From assembly GCA_963677935.2 (NCBI GenBank), contig CAXXEH010000003.1:6386001-6450000 (forward strand): DNA of 64,000 bases, in the 5' to 3' direction. A program made the position numbers and the translations under genes. Positions 16,984 to 26,025 of this stretch are shown one piece after another (within the stretch, counting starts at the first letter, position 1; each line of letters starts with the position of its first letter). Source of the DNA: JAAFHB01 sp963677935. GTDB lineage: Bacteria > Bacteroidota > Bacteroidia > Bacteroidales > Prolixibacteraceae. The notes under the pieces were generated by a model, which searched no databases, was not told where the DNA came from, and saw only the letters and a list, made by a program, of their open reading frames with translations.

Positions 16984-17613
16984 ATGACAGATATACTTTT
17001 AATAGCACTAGCAATGTCGCTGCTTTACATCAGTATTGCAAACAGGCTTTTTACCTACCTGAATATCCTGGTTTTTCAGGGCTTTATCCTCTTTGGGGTG
17101 ACCTTTCTAACCCTTAACAAAATCAGTACGGTTAACCTGATTCTGATTATGCTTGAGACGATTGTCTTTAAAGCCCTTGCAGTTCCCTGGTTTATCAATT
17201 ATGTCATCAAACGAAATGGAATTACCCGTGAAGCAGAGCCTTACCTCCCCAACTTCGTGTCGCTGATTATTGTGACATTCATTACCGTAGCCACCATCAT
17301 ACTTTCGAGTTCAATCAAAGATGCTAATCTTGACAAGACCTTTTTTGTGGTGGCATTATCGACAATTTTCACCGGATTGTACCTGATCGTTACCCGGAAA
17401 AAAATCATCACACATGTAATCGGATATATTATTATCGAAAATGGCGTTTTTGTCCTTTCGCTTGCGGTCGGGAATGAGATGCCGATGTTGGTCAACCTGG
17501 GCATCATGCTCGATATTTTTGCCAGTGTACTTATTCTGGGAGTTTTCTTTAACCGGATTGGCGATTTATTGAAAGATCCTGATATTGATCACTTACGTAA
17601 CCTTAAAGACTAA
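16984..17613 (+). CDS. HyfE-like membrane subunit
   Basis: A 209-residue hydrophobic protein with about six membrane segments and no soluble domain. The second half matches HyfE style (VIGYIIIENGVFVLSLAVG, with a Glu in the helix). HyfE resembles a NuoK/MrpC-like unit with extra helices and sits beside the antiporter subunits in hydrogenase-4-type complexes. The gene is 11 bases from its upstream and 5 bases from its downstream neighbour, so co-translation is likely. Assignment rests on hydropathy, size, the ENG motif and gene order; individual residues are not very diagnostic. Confidence 0.8.
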   Translation: MTDILLIALAMSLLYISIANRLFTYLNILVFQGFILFGVTFLTLNKISTVNLILIMLETIVFKALAVPWFINYVIKRNGITREAEPYLPNFVSLIIVTFITVATIILSSSIKDANLDKTFFVVALSTIFTGLYLIVTRKKIITHVIGYIIIENGVFVLSLAVGNEMPMLVNLGIMLDIFASVLILGVFFNRIGDLLKDPDIDHLRNLKD

Positions 17614-17618
17614 AAAAG

Positions 17619-19049
17619 ATGATAGGGATTTTTTTAACAGGGGCTTTTATCATTAGCGGTTGGCTATTGTATAACCGCAATATTTTCGTCAATTATACCT
17701 TGCTGGTTATTTTCATGGCCTTACTGGTTATTTTTGGTTTTTACGAATTCAACCATATCAACATAAAGGAGCTGGAGTTTTTTAAGCCTGATGCTTTGGG
17801 TGTACTGTTATTAAGTGCGTTATGTGTAGTGGCTATTCCTGTGATTATTCATGGATACCGGTATATCGAAGTACACAATGTGGATGAGACACCTAAATCG
17901 AGAGGTCTGTTCTTTGGTTCAATGGTTATGCTTATTTCTGCCTGTAGTGTTGTCTATCTATCAGGTCATATCGCAGTTACCTGGATTTTCATCGAGATTA
18001 CGACATTGAGCGCTTCTGCACTGATCTATCATCATCGAAACCTTCGGGCATTGGAGGGGGTCTGGAAATATGTTTTCATTTGTGCTATTAGTATCACCTT
18101 TGTTTATATTGGGATTCTCTTTTTAAGTTTATCACTTAAGGATACCGGGACGGATGATATGTCATTTGAGTCCCTTTATGCCAATGCCGCAAAGCTTAAT
18201 CCGTTTTGGCTGAAACTGGCATTCCTATTCATTTTTACAGGATTTACTGCTAAACTTGGATTGGTACCTATGTATACAGCAGGGATTGATGCTAAAGATA
18301 AAGCCCCTGCTCCGGCTGGCGCCTTATTGGCCAGCGTTTTAATGAATGCAGGTTTTGTGAGCATTTACAGGATGTATGCCTTGATGTCAAACACTCCCCT
18401 TCAGCACTGGGCCAACACTGTTATGATTGTCGCAGCCTTACTTTCGATATTTGTCGCAACCGTTTACATGACCAGGATAAAAAATATTAAACGGATGTTT
18501 GCTTATTCGGGTATCGAACACATGGGGTTGGTGATCCTCGGACTTGCAGCCGGTGGAATTGGTGTTTATGCAGCAATTTTGCATGTCATACTGCATACCC
18601 TGATCAAACCAAGCCTGTTTCTACAGTACAATCAGATTTACTGGGTTTACCAAAGTAAGAGTATTTATGATGTAGGTGATTATTTTAAATACAATAAAAT
18701 AGGGGCAATCGTGGTCTTTCTTGGATTTATTTCGGCCACTGCAATGCCTCCTTCAGGTTTGTTTATTAGTGAGTTTCTTATCTTTCAGTCTTTATTTGAA
18801 GCTCACTATATTTTGATTTTACTCGCTGTTCTGATCTTACTGACTATGATTATCTGGGGTTTTGGTTCCAATATTTTCAAGTTGCTGTTTATTCCGCCAT
18901 TGTCGATTGACGAATCTAAAATACCCAGGATATCTCCCTGGGAATCACTTTCACAATTTGTATTGCTTGGACTGGCCGTTTATCTCGCATATAATCCCCC
19001 AGCTCTTTTTGTTACATTATTGCAGGATGCCGTAAAACTAATATCATGA
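17619..19049 (+). CDS. HyfF/NuoN-like proton-channel subunit
   Basis: A 476-residue antiporter-like membrane protein, the shorter NuoN/HyfF type. Conserved charged residues: Glu in TWIFIEITTLSASALIYHH, Lys in GFTAKLGLVPMYTAGID, the DKAPAPAGALLAS loop replacing HPAAPxHISG, YSGIEHMGLVILGLA, and Lys in LHTLIKPSLF. The pattern matches HyfF of formate hydrogenlyase-2 and related complexes. The last four bases overlap the start of the large-subunit gene (ATGA), so the membrane and soluble arms are translationally coupled. Confidence 0.87.
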   Translation: MIGIFLTGAFIISGWLLYNRNIFVNYTLLVIFMALLVIFGFYEFNHINIKELEFFKPDALGVLLLSALCVVAIPVIIHGYRYIEVHNVDETPKSRGLFFGSMVMLISACSVVYLSGHIAVTWIFIEITTLSASALIYHHRNLRALEGVWKYVFICAISITFVYIGILFLSLSLKDTGTDDMSFESLYANAAKLNPFWLKLAFLFIFTGFTAKLGLVPMYTAGIDAKDKAPAPAGALLASVLMNAGFVSIYRMYALMSNTPLQHWANTVMIVAALLSIFVATVYMTRIKNIKRMFAYSGIEHMGLVILGLAAGGIGVYAAILHVILHTLIKPSLFLQYNQIYWVYQSKSIYDVGDYFKYNKIGAIVVFLGFISATAMPPSGLFISEFLIFQSLFEAHYILILLAVLILLTMIIWGFGSNIFKLLFIPPLSIDESKIPRISPWESLSQFVLLGLAVYLAYNPPALFVTLLQDAVKLIS

Positions 19050-20554
19050 CAACAGTAAATTATATCAGTTTGATTAACAATCAGGCCGTTGCCAATAAGG
19101 ATATTCCTGTACTCGATTATCTTAGGTTTGCCGAAATGAATGTGGAATTATTAACCGGCAATCCGGCCCGCCATTGTGTGCACTATTTTGGTTATCAGGT
19201 TGCAGACATGATAAAGCTGATTTGTTGTATTGCAGATGATGATGTGCATCAGATCTTTGTCTCCTCATCTTTTGTGGATAAAAACGGTGAATTTGATTCT
19301 CTGACTGCCAGGAATCATAATTTTGAGAAATTTGAACGCGAGATCCACGAAAATTTTGGGATAAAGTATACTGACCATCCCTGGTTAAAACCGGTCAGGT
19401 ATGCCATTAACCGTGCTGATCAGAATCAAATCATCCAAAACTATCCTTTTTATGGTGTTGAAAGTGAAGAACTTCATGAGGTAGGGGTTGGGCCTATACA
19501 TGCCGGTGTGATTGAGCCCGGCCATTTCAGGTTTATTTGCAATGGTGAGCAGGTTCTCCACCTGGAGATTCAATTGGGATATCAGCACAGGGGTATTGAA
19601 CAACTATTTCTTCAAAAGAGTAAACTTTTGGAACGAACCACCCTTGCCGAAAGTATTGCAGGAGATACTGTTGTTGGTCATACCACCGCTTTTGTTAACC
19701 TGTGGGAAACGCTATGTGGTTATACTCCCGATCGCTCTTTGCATTTTGCCCGCACAATAGCGCTCGAGCTGGAGCGAATTGCTATTCATACGGGTGATTT
19801 GGCCGCTGTCTGTGCCGACATTGCCTATCAGCTGGGGAATTCTGTTTATGGAAGGCTGCGTACCCCAATCGTTAATTTCATGCAGGAATGGGGTGGGAAC
19901 CGTCTTTCAAAAGGATTAATCAGGGTCGGGAAAATCAATTTTCCTTTCACTGAACATCATTCTAAAAGGCTTCTGGAGATATTTGAGGCCTATGAACCCG
20001 ATTTTCTGGAAATCACCAAAAAGCTCTTCAACCTTCCTAGTGCTTTGTCACGTATGGAGAAAACCGGTGTTGTAACCTATGATGAAGTGTTTGAAATCGG
20101 AACTGTTGGAATGGCTGCCCGTATGAGTGGGCTAAACCGGGATATCCGCGCCTCGCATCCACATAATCTGTACAACACAATTATTCATCATCCGATCGTC
20201 AAACATCATGGTGACGTTTATTCCCGTGTACAAATCAGAAAAGAGGAGGTCAAACAATCGATTTTATATATTAAGGAGCTGCTCAAGGAGTTGCCTGATT
20301 TCCAAAAGCCCGGAAATTTTGATTTCAATCCTCAAAAAGATCAGTTCATTATTTCGCTTGTAGAGGGGTGGAGAGGCGAGATTTGCCATTGTGCAATCAC
20401 GGATAAGGAGGGTAATCTGATGGTTTATAAAATTAAAGATCCATCCCACCATAACTGGATGGCATTGGCTCAATCGGTGAGGAATAATGACATTTCCGAT
20501 TTCCCGATCTGTAACAAGAGTTTTAATTTATCTTATTGTGGTCACGATTTATAA
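19046..20554 (+). CDS. NuoCD/HyfG-like large subunit lacking [NiFe] ligands
   Basis: A 502-residue protein with a NuoC-like domain (1-115) fused to a NuoD/[NiFe] large-subunit domain. The fold signature LGYQHRGIEQLF is present near residue 178. Where [NiFe] enzymes have the first Cys pair (RICGxC) it reads ESIAGDTVVGHTTAF. Where they have the C-terminal DPCxxC it reads NLSYCGHDL, a lone Cys at the extreme end. All four Ni ligands are therefore missing or unpaired, and it cannot be an ordinary [NiFe]-hydrogenase. This is the hallmark of Ehr (energy-converting hydrogenase-related) complexes, whose substrate is not settled. It follows HyfF with a 4-base overlap and precedes the NuoB-like gene by 15 bases. 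Confidence 0.88.
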   Translation: MTTVNYISLINNQAVANKDIPVLDYLRFAEMNVELLTGNPARHCVHYFGYQVADMIKLICCIADDDVHQIFVSSSFVDKNGEFDSLTARNHNFEKFEREIHENFGIKYTDHPWLKPVRYAINRADQNQIIQNYPFYGVESEELHEVGVGPIHAGVIEPGHFRFICNGEQVLHLEIQLGYQHRGIEQLFLQKSKLLERTTLAESIAGDTVVGHTTAFVNLWETLCGYTPDRSLHFARTIALELERIAIHTGDLAAVCADIAYQLGNSVYGRLRTPIVNFMQEWGGNRLSKGLIRVGKINFPFTEHHSKRLLEIFEAYEPDFLEITKKLFNLPSALSRMEKTGVVTYDEVFEIGTVGMAARMSGLNRDIRASHPHNLYNTIIHHPIVKHHGDVYSRVQIRKEEVKQSILYIKELLKELPDFQKPGNFDFNPQKDQFIISLVEGWRGEICHCAITDKEGNLMVYKIKDPSHHNWMALAQSVRNNDISDFPICNKSFNLSYCGHDL

Positions 20555-20569
20555 GCAAATTGAAAAGCT

Positions 20570-21331
20570 ATGTTTGATAATCTAAAAATATTATGGCATC
20601 AGGGAAAGCAATTTATTCCCGACGTTACTTCAGCAAAATTACCGGGTATTTTCAGGGGAAGGCCTGTGATCAGCAACCTGGAAGTGGATGAGTTTCGACT
20701 CGCCGATCTGTGTCCAACGCAGGCAATTTCAGCCTCTCCTGTGCGTATTGATCTGGGTAGATGTACTTTCTGCGGAGAGTGTGCGATTCAGTTTCCGGAT
20801 AAAATTACTTTTACAAAGGAGTACAAACTCTCTACCAATGACAGGGAGCTACTGATCATTAAAGAGGGGGACGACCACCCGATTGTCCTTAATCCTGAGC
20901 TGATCCGCACCGAAATACACCGGCTTTTCGGCAGGTCGCTAAAGCTTCGGCAGGTTTCAGCCGGGGGTGACAATAGCTGTGAATGGGAATTAAATGCCTC
21001 CAATAATGTTCAGTTCGATATCAGCCGTTTCGGGATCGATTTTGTGGCATCCCCACGCCATGCAGACGGCATCGTAATCACAGGACCGATCACTGTAAAT
21101 ATGGCTGAGCCACTTGAGCGCTGTTATAATGCTGTTCCAAATCCTAAAATTATAATTTTAGCCGGAACCGATGCCATCAGTGGCGGAATCTTTGCCGATA
21201 GTCCCGCCTTAAACCGTGAGTTCTTATCAAAACATAAAATCGATCTATATGTTCCCGGAAATCCTGTTCATCCTTTAACGTTTATCAATGGGGTACTGGA
21301 TTTACTAAAAAAAGGTAGCCAAGGAAAGTAG
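20570..21331 (+). CDS. NuoB/HyfI-like small subunit with most proximal-cluster Cys replaced
   Basis: A 253-residue fusion of a ferredoxin-like segment and a NuoB-like domain. The N-terminal part (about 45-85) keeps LCPTQAI and CTFCGECAIQF, enough for one [4Fe-4S] cluster. The NuoB part (about 120-250) should carry CxxC, a GxC and a GCP Cys. Here they read GDNSCEWE (first Cys now Asp, second kept), GTDAISGGIF (Cys now Asp) and VPGNPVHP (Cys now Asn). Three of four proximal-cluster ligands are thus lost, while the scaffold is otherwise well conserved. With the Ni-free large subunit this leaves the usual electron end-point empty. Last gene of the operon. Confidence 0.85.
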   Translation: MFDNLKILWHQGKQFIPDVTSAKLPGIFRGRPVISNLEVDEFRLADLCPTQAISASPVRIDLGRCTFCGECAIQFPDKITFTKEYKLSTNDRELLIIKEGDDHPIVLNPELIRTEIHRLFGRSLKLRQVSAGGDNSCEWELNASNNVQFDISRFGIDFVASPRHADGIVITGPITVNMAEPLERCYNAVPNPKIIILAGTDAISGGIFADSPALNREFLSKHKIDLYVPGNPVHPLTFINGVLDLLKKGSQGK

Positions 21332-21426
21332 ACCCGAGGTAAAGATTGCTTCGTCGCTCAGGATGTCAATCATTTCATTTAAAACTATCTTGGAGCTCCT
21401 CGCAATGACCGATCGTTTGATTAACA

Positions 21427-21475
21427 GAGAGATGGGAAGGGATGGCGGCAGAGCCGCCATCCCTTCCCATCTCTC
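21427..21475. repeat. Perfect 23-bp hairpin inside a palindromic repeat element
   Basis: Arms 21427-21449 and 21453-21475 are exact reverse complements around the loop AGA, purine-rich on the left and pyrimidine-rich on the right. The apex reads GGCAGAGCC. Upstream (about 21343-21405) is a split copy of a short dispersed-repeat sequence, ATTGCTTCGTCGCTC...CTCGCAATGAC. The element fills the 230-base gap between the NuoB-like gene and acr3. A second element of the same design, with different stem bases, lies at 40673-40819. It could also end transcription, but a non-autonomous mobile or REP-like origin fits better. Confidence 0.75.
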
Positions 21476-21561
21476 TTCTTGCCATGACCCACCTGTCATT
21501 GAGAGTATTCATCTTGGAATCAAGAAAAAATATTAATGACAAAGTACGTCATTGTAAGTAC

Positions 21562-22632
21562 TTAGATCATTTTTACACCTTGTTTAGTTGTAGCAGAAGC
21601 AAAATACTTCCGTTTGAAATAAAACGCCACATTAACCAGTGCTACCATCACCGGGACCTCCACCAACGGACCGACAACTGTTGCAAAGGCTGCTTGTGAA
21701 TTAATGCCAAATACTGCAATAGCCACCGCAATTGCCAGTTCAAAATCATTACTTCCTGCTGTGAAAGCCATCGTGGTTGATCTTTCATAACCTTCACCTA
21801 ACCATTTCGCAAGAAAAAAAGTTGAGAAAAACATCAGGGCAAAATATATCGTGTAGGGTATGGCAACCCTGATCACATCGATAGGCAATCCGATGATTTT
21901 TTCCCCTTTCAGTGAGAACATCACAAATATGGTAAACAGTAAAGCAACGGGGGTTAACAGCGAAACCTTAGGTATAAATTTGGTAAAATACCAGTCACTT
22001 CCTTGCCAGCTTCGAAGAACAAAGTTTGAAATAAGTCCTGCCAAAAAAGGTATCCCCAAATAAATTAAAACCGTTACTGCAATTTCAGATATTGAAACAT
22101 TTACCACAGCTCCCTTTAAACCAAAAAGTGGGGGCAAAATGGTAATAAACACCCAGGCATACACGGAATACAAGAATACCTGGAAGATGGCATTAAAAGC
22201 AACTAATCCGGCAGCAAGTTCGGTATCCCCTTTCGCCAGGTCATTCCACACCAAAACCATTGCAATACAGCGAGCCAGACCTACAAGAATTACGCCGACC
22301 ATCAAGCCTGGATAGTTGTGGAGAAAAACAATCGCGAGCAGGAACATTACCAACGGACCGACAATCCAGTTTTGTGTAAGTGATAAGGTTAATAATTTCA
22401 GATTCCTGAAAACTAAAGGGAGTTTCTCATATTTTACTTTTGCCAGAGGCGGGTACATCATCAGAACAAGGCCAATCGCGATTGGAATATTTGTTGTTCC
22501 TGAACTTAGCGAATTCCAGAAACCTGCGATGGCTGGCATAAAATAGCCAATCATAACCCCTGCAAACATCACTAGAAATATCCAGAGGGTAAGAAAACGG
22601 TCGAAAAAGGATAGGTGTTTTGTTGTTCCCAT
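21562..22632 (-). CDS. acr3: Arsenite efflux permease, Acr3 family
   Basis: A 356-residue membrane protein with about ten membrane segments. Acr3 signatures: VGLARCIAMVLVWNDLAKGD with the essential Cys at residue 122, and AGSNDFELAIAVAIAVFG with the conserved Glu. Acr3 exports As(III) across the inner membrane, driven by the proton gradient. It is the distal gene of a minus-strand arsenic operon that starts with arsR near 29.7 kb and carries ArsC, ArsM and glutathione synthesis upstream. Length is normal and no defects are seen. The 230 bases downstream contain a strong hairpin element. Confidence 0.93.
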   Translation of the reverse strand: MGTTKHLSFFDRFLTLWIFLVMFAGVMIGYFMPAIAGFWNSLSSGTTNIPIAIGLVLMMYPPLAKVKYEKLPLVFRNLKLLTLSLTQNWIVGPLVMFLLAIVFLHNYPGLMVGVILVGLARCIAMVLVWNDLAKGDTELAAGLVAFNAIFQVFLYSVYAWVFITILPPLFGLKGAVVNVSISEIAVTVLIYLGIPFLAGLISNFVLRSWQGSDWYFTKFIPKVSLLTPVALLFTIFVMFSLKGEKIIGLPIDVIRVAIPYTIYFALMFFSTFFLAKWLGEGYERSTTMAFTAGSNDFELAIAVAIAVFGINSQAAFATVVGPLVEVPVMVALVNVAFYFKRKYFASATTKQGVKMI

Positions 22633-22671
22633 AGTTGTTGATTTTATTATGAGTTAAGAATTATGGTGTTA

Positions 22672-25053
22672 TCATTTATTCTTAATTAATTCACAGCATT
22701 GCAGCTTAAGGCAGATTCTACTGTGCGATAGTTTGTGAGACTCCATTATAAGCGGGAATCCAAGCAGATCCAATAACTTTTCATTTAATCTGCGGTTTTT
22801 CCCTATAAAAGGATGACAATGAATATGAATAGCAGGATTGAAATTCAATTCTATAATCGCATAATTACCATCAGTTGCTTCTTGTTTACAGTCCGGAATA
22901 ATCATATCGAGTCCTGTGATTTTCACATTCAATGCCTGTGCTGCCTTTACTGCAATTTGCTTATAGGATTCATGAATATCATCAGTAAAATCGATGCTGT
23001 CGCCACCTGTACTGATATTCGAGTTTTCCCTTAGAAATATTGTTTCACCATTATCCGGAATAGTATCAAAATCTTTGTCCTGGGCTTTTAAAAATAGGTG
23101 TTCGGCTTCGCCCATTTGAATTTTCTCTAACGGCGTGTGGTAACCTTTTCCCCGCAATGGATCTTTGTTCTTCTCAACAACCAATTCACGGATTGTATCT
23201 ATACCATTGCCTGTAACATTTGCTGGTACCCGGTGTAAAATACCCACAACCTCATCGGCCATCACAAAAAACCGGAACTCTTTGCCTTCAATAAACTCTT
23301 CAATAAGGATGCTTGAATCGAAATTAAATGCAATATCAATGGCTTTTTCAAAAATGGTCAAGTCTCTATTATTTTTCAGAATCGTAATGCCCAACCCAAA
23401 ATTAGAAAGCTTAGGCTTGATCGCTATTGCCTTGTCCCTGAATAAATTAAAAGAGGATTTTGCACTCATTTTACTGGTGTAATCCAACCCTTTCGGAACC
23501 CTTATGCCGTGTTCTCCAAGAATTTGTTTGGTGACCACTTTATTTTCCATCATTAAAATGCTTGCATAATTGTCGAGCGAAGTTTTTGTAGCCTGACTGA
23601 CATATTGAATATTCTCATTTCGCTTCAGTCGAATGAAATTCTCGCCCTGGTCGAGGATGTCAAATGCAACACCCCGACGAACAGCTTCGCGAAGTAGCAA
23701 TTGCGTCGAAAGTTCCATATCTTCCAGCCCTTTGAAATTGAAGATGTTCTGTTTACTTTGCTGTAAATAGTCTTTTGCCTTTTCAAGATGAAAAGGAATA
23801 AATCCTTTAACATCCGTTTCATTTAATATTTGGTGAACGATTCGACCTTCAGGATGATTAACCATTTCCTGGGCATACTGCAATGAATGAAGATAGTCGT
23901 CGTTACTAATTTCAAGTGTGGTATACAGATCAATCATTTCCTGAATCACAAATTTGGCTTTATCCCAGGCATTTACTTTCGAGCCACTTTCAGTTAAGAG
24001 CTCAATAGGATCGTGTAAGCCAAACAACGAAATATTTCCATGATTCGAATTCGCAATAGACTGAAATTCGGTTGTAAAATCATTTTGCTCATCATTAAGC
24101 AGACCATAAATTATTAGCCAATGAATAAAATGTAGCATCTCGGGCGTAATTCCAATCTTACTAAATGGATTAATATCAGGAAACCGGACCTCCACATAAG
24201 AAATTGAGTTGGAATTGTTGATGAATTTAGGTCTGACAGAAGCATAAAGTTCTTTGGTCGCCGTCAGCGTTCCGTTTTTTACCATTTGATCGATACTTTG
24301 CAGGTATCCTTTGACGGTGCTGTAATCAGGATAAAGATCGATCAGATTTCCATATCCGAAACAACTGTTGCGTAGTGATAATCCGCGGGTTTTAGCATTA
24401 AAATAGAGCGGGAGATCGCAACATCTTAATTCATAGGTGGGATCGACAATGGGACTACTGCCAAAAATCAATACATAAAGCCACCGGTAACGTAAGATTT
24501 GACGTGTGATTTTCAAATAAACTTCGTCACTGAATTCTTCAATGGAAATTGCTTGTGAAGTGTTTTGATAAAGCATCTCCAGCAATGTTTCATCGAGCGA
24601 AACATTGAAATGAATACCTGAAATGGCCTGCTTTTTTCGTCCATATTTGAGTGCAAGTTTTTCGCGGTATTTCACTTCTTTGCTGCCACCTTTGGCATAT
24701 TTTGCAATTGGAATTTGATTTTCTTTGGGCAATATTGGTGGTATGCTTTGCGGCCAGAGGTATTCATCATTGAGTTCAAGACTCACAATATCATGAATCG
24801 TTTCGAGGAAACCCAATGTCTGTTTAATGGTCGGCAAGGGTGGCGTAATCATTTCAACCTGGCTTTCTGAAAAGTCGGTGGTGATATACGAATGATTCAG
24901 CTTGTCTCCAAAAATTGCAGGATGCAGTGTCTGCGCAATTACTCCATGACCATCAACACGAATATTTTCCTTTTCAACGCCAAACAAGCCTTTGAGCCAC
25001 GTGTTCCCCTTTAGTAATGAGCTTTTTGCGATAAATGAAGATGATTTATTCAT
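22672..25053 (-). CDS. gshF: Bifunctional glutamate-cysteine ligase/glutathione synthetase (GshF type)
   Basis: A 793-residue fusion. Residues 1-460 resemble GshA (LFGVEKENIRVDGHG near the start, YVEVRFPDINPFS near 290). Residues 500-780 are an ATP-grasp domain (SILIEEFIEGKEFRFFVM, TGLDMIIPDC, IIELNFNPAIHIHCHP). Such proteins make glutathione from Glu, Cys and Gly with two ATP. Glutathione synthesis is not general in anaerobic Bacteroidota, and here it sits between arsM and acr3. The thiol could buffer As(III) or form As(GS)3. The gene is 21 bases from arsM and 39 from acr3, so it belongs to the arsenic operon. The link to arsenic is inferred from position. Confidence 0.9.
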   Translation of the reverse strand: MNKSSSFIAKSSLLKGNTWLKGLFGVEKENIRVDGHGVIAQTLHPAIFGDKLNHSYITTDFSESQVEMITPPLPTIKQTLGFLETIHDIVSLELNDEYLWPQSIPPILPKENQIPIAKYAKGGSKEVKYREKLALKYGRKKQAISGIHFNVSLDETLLEMLYQNTSQAISIEEFSDEVYLKITRQILRYRWLYVLIFGSSPIVDPTYELRCCDLPLYFNAKTRGLSLRNSCFGYGNLIDLYPDYSTVKGYLQSIDQMVKNGTLTATKELYASVRPKFINNSNSISYVEVRFPDINPFSKIGITPEMLHFIHWLIIYGLLNDEQNDFTTEFQSIANSNHGNISLFGLHDPIELLTESGSKVNAWDKAKFVIQEMIDLYTTLEISNDDYLHSLQYAQEMVNHPEGRIVHQILNETDVKGFIPFHLEKAKDYLQQSKQNIFNFKGLEDMELSTQLLLREAVRRGVAFDILDQGENFIRLKRNENIQYVSQATKTSLDNYASILMMENKVVTKQILGEHGIRVPKGLDYTSKMSAKSSFNLFRDKAIAIKPKLSNFGLGITILKNNRDLTIFEKAIDIAFNFDSSILIEEFIEGKEFRFFVMADEVVGILHRVPANVTGNGIDTIRELVVEKNKDPLRGKGYHTPLEKIQMGEAEHLFLKAQDKDFDTIPDNGETIFLRENSNISTGGDSIDFTDDIHESYKQIAVKAAQALNVKITGLDMIIPDCKQEATDGNYAIIELNFNPAIHIHCHPFIGKNRRLNEKLLDLLGFPLIMESHKLSHSRICLKLQCCELIKNK

Positions 25054-25074
25054 GATAATTTTAAATCACTGTTT

Positions 25075-25881
25075 CTATAATTTATACCCGGAAACTGTAA
25101 TGCTGAATATCCCGGTTTCACCGTTTTTAAAATCTTCAATATCTTTTTGTGAAAGATAGTTCTCAAGAACTTCATTGGGAATTTCAATTGGCTTTTGTTT
25201 ATGAATGGTTATATTTTGGAAACCTTTTTTCCGAATGATTTCAAGGTATTCGTCCATTTCAATAGCACCAGAAACACATCCGGCATACATCTCTGCATCT
25301 TTGCGAAGTTTTTCGGGCAATTCACCTTTGATAACCACATCTGAAACACAAAAATGTCCATTCAGATTTAGAACCCGCATAATTTCAGCAAAGGCTTTAA
25401 TCTTGTCGGGGACCAGGTTTAATACGCAGTTCGAAACAACAACATCAAAGGAATCATCCGGCAAGGGGATATCTTCGATGTCGCCTTGTACAAAATCAAC
25501 ATTTTTAAAGCCAAGTTTCCGGTTGTTTTCATTGGCTTTTGCGATCATGGCATCGGTGAAGTCGAGACCTGTAACTTTACCGGATTCACCCACTAAAGCG
25601 CGGGCCACAAAACAATCATTACCGGCGCCACTCCCCAAATCGAGTACGTGATCACCTTTCTTTATGGCAGCAAAATTGGTTGGAATACCACATCCTAAAC
25701 CTAAATCGGCATCTGGATTGTACCCCGCCTGCCCGGAATAATCGTCACTGAAGATGGTGTAATCAACCGATCCACAGCAACCTGTGCTTCCGCAGCATGA
25801 CGATTGGTTGATCAGCTTGCTTTGATTCGCAATCTCGCCGTATTTTTCTTTTACGACCATTTTTAATTCTTCTGCTTTCAT
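25075..25881 (-). CDS. arsM: Arsenite S-adenosylmethionine methyltransferase ArsM
   Basis: A 268-residue class I methyltransferase. The SAM motif VLDLGSGAGNDC is near residues 79-90. The three As(III)-binding cysteines of ArsM are visible: C64 in GLGCGIPTNF, C152 in SNCVLNLVPDK and C202 in AGCVSGAIEMD. The N-terminus carries an extra Cys-rich run (SSCCGSTGCCGS, residues 28-38) common in this family. It converts As(III) to methylated species. It lies between arsC and gshF; glutathione could serve as reductant, which is plausible given the neighbour but unproven. Confidence 0.93.
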   Translation of the reverse strand: MKAEELKMVVKEKYGEIANQSKLINQSSCCGSTGCCGSVDYTIFSDDYSGQAGYNPDADLGLGCGIPTNFAAIKKGDHVLDLGSGAGNDCFVARALVGESGKVTGLDFTDAMIAKANENNRKLGFKNVDFVQGDIEDIPLPDDSFDVVVSNCVLNLVPDKIKAFAEIMRVLNLNGHFCVSDVVIKGELPEKLRKDAEMYAGCVSGAIEMDEYLEIIRKKGFQNITIHKQKPIEIPNEVLENYLSQKDIEDFKNGETGIFSITVSGYKL

Positions 25882-25926
25882 AATATCAAATTTGATAATG
25901 GGTTAAAGTGCTAATATGCTAATAGA

Positions 25927-26016
25927 TTAATCGTTTCTTTTCGAAGAAGATATTATACTTGAAAGTAACCTTTGAATTTCTTCCAATATTGCATTCTTCT
26001 TTTCCATTTTTTCCAT
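25927..26016 (-). CDS. Possible 29-residue peptide between arsM and arsC
   Basis: A short open frame starting MEKMEKKNAILEE with a hydrophobic-heptad look and a Ser/Lys-rich end. It ends 45 bases before arsM. It could be a small helical peptide, a remnant of a larger gene, or chance. No function is suggested. Confidence 0.25.
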   Translation of the reverse strand: MEKMEKKNAILEEIQRLLSSIISSSKRND

Positions 26017-26025
26017 TATTAATTA

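Noticed and set aside
19046..20554. A genuine group 4 [NiFe]-hydrogenase large subunit
   Set aside because: Neither of the two Cys pairs that bind Ni and Fe is present; only a single Cys remains near the C-terminus. No Ni maturation genes are nearby.
21442..21699. Open frame through the hairpin element
   Set aside because: It starts in the inverted repeat and runs antisense into acr3; no protein-like features.
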